Shown in pieces: positions 6,386 through 6,892 of a stretch of 6,892 nucleotides of DNA. The notes below the pieces were generated by a model. It was given only the letters and a program-made list of their open reading frames with translations. It was not told the origin of the DNA and ran no database searches. This DNA is from Flavobacteriales bacterium (GTDB lineage: Bacteria > Bacteroidota > Bacteroidia > Flavobacteriales_D > Sanyastnellaceae), in contig CANHIV010000052.1 of assembly GCA_947460525.1 (NCBI GenBank), positions 1 to 6,892 of the forward strand, read 5' to 3'. The position numbers and the translations under genes were made by a program. Within the stretch, counting starts at the first letter, position 1, and each line of letters begins with the position of its first letter.

Positions 6386-6892
6386 GATCCCGCATAAAAT
6401 CTGAAGCGGCTTTTGCAATTGCCAAGAGCCTGTTTCCTGGTGGAGTAAATTCACCTGTTCGTGCCTTCAAGTCCATTGGAGGGAATCCTATATTTTTTCA
6501 AAAAGGTGCAGGGTCTCACGTTTGGGACATCGATGGGAACGAATATATCGACTATTGCTGCTCTTGGGGACCTTTGATTTTGGGCCATGCTCCAAAAACT
6601 GTAGTTGACGCTGTTACTGCGTCTGTTGCCAATGGTAGCAGTTTCGGAGCACCCACGCTATTGGAGAATGAGCTCGCCACGTTGATCTTGTCCCATCACA
6701 AGTACATCGAAAAGATAAGATTTGTAAGTTCCGGGACAGAAGCGGCCATGAGCGCCATCCGTCTTGCAAGAGGTTATACGGGACGTGATAAAATCATCAA
6801 ATTCGAAGGTTGTTATCATGGACACGTAGATAGCCTATTGGTCAAAGCAGGAAGTGGATTAGCAACACTCGGCACATCCGATTCTGCGGGCA
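6382..6892 (+). CDS. hemL: Glutamate-1-semialdehyde 2,1-aminomutase, 5' part
   Basis: This PLP enzyme turns glutamate-1-semialdehyde into 5-aminolevulinate, the last step of the tRNA-Glu (C5) route to heme and other tetrapyrroles. The ATG at 6382 opens a frame that runs to the right edge, giving 170 complete codons of a protein normally about 430 residues long. The N-terminal substrate segment [12 protein letters not shown] (18-29) is specific for this enzyme among class III aminotransferases. Also present are [10 protein letters not shown] (48-57), W-G-P-L-I-L-G-H (62-69), the PLP-phosphate site SSGTEA (116-121) and F-E-G-C-Y-H-G-H (141-148). The catalytic PLP lysine lies beyond the window. 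The start overlaps the purS stop by four bases (ATGA), so translation is likely coupled. No other heme gene is visible beside it. Confidence 0.95.
   Translation, partial: MRSRIKSEAAFAIAKSLFPGGVNSPVRAFKSIGGNPIFFQKGAGSHVWDIDGNEYIDYCCSWGPLILGHAPKTVVDAVTASVANGSSFGAPTLLENELATLILSHHKYIEKIRFVSSGTEAAMSAIRLARGYTGRDKIIKFEGCYHGHVDSLLVKAGSGLATLGTSDSAG

Overview
The window reads as a chromosomal segment of a Bacteroidota bacterium, most likely in or near Flavobacteriales. The assignment rests on four things: NusA, IF2, RimP and PurS that look like Bacteroidota versions of these proteins as I remember them; a promoter of the Bacteroidota type (TTG, then TAnnTTTG); A-rich start contexts without a Shine-Dalgarno sequence; and a secreted Asp/Cys-repeat (MopE-like) protein of a kind common in marine and freshwater members of the group. 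Placement below phylum is an inference and no database was searched.

Layout. Positions 1-718 hold the 5' part of a gene on the minus strand for a secreted, probably calcium- or metal-binding repeat protein; its 3' end lies beyond the left edge. A divergent intergenic region (719-850) follows. It carries a good promoter candidate for the rightward genes and a strong GC-rich hairpin with a pyrimidine/T-rich tail inside the expected leader RNA. From 851 to the right edge everything is on the plus strand: rimP, nusA, infB, pssA, purS and the beginning of hemL. The gaps are 12 and 59 nt in the first half; in the second half the genes overlap by 1, 4 and 4 nt. No terminator was seen between any of them, so they are probably one operon.

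How the genes work together. rimP-nusA-infB is the widely conserved set for 30S maturation, transcription elongation/termination and translation initiation. Fused onto its end by overlapping stop/start codons are three metabolic genes with no obvious link to it or to each other: phosphatidylserine synthase (phospholipids), the small PurS subunit of FGAM synthase (purines) and glutamate-1-semialdehyde aminomutase (tetrapyrrole/heme). The coupling suggests that basal supply of membrane lipid, purine and heme enzymes is tied to expression of the gene-expression machinery.

The window is mostly housekeeping. I saw no mobile element, CRISPR array, tRNA or rRNA, and no convincing new system. The items most worth a second look are the leader hairpin with its possible alternative fold, the overlapping infB-pssA-purS-hemL chain, and the truncated secreted repeat protein.
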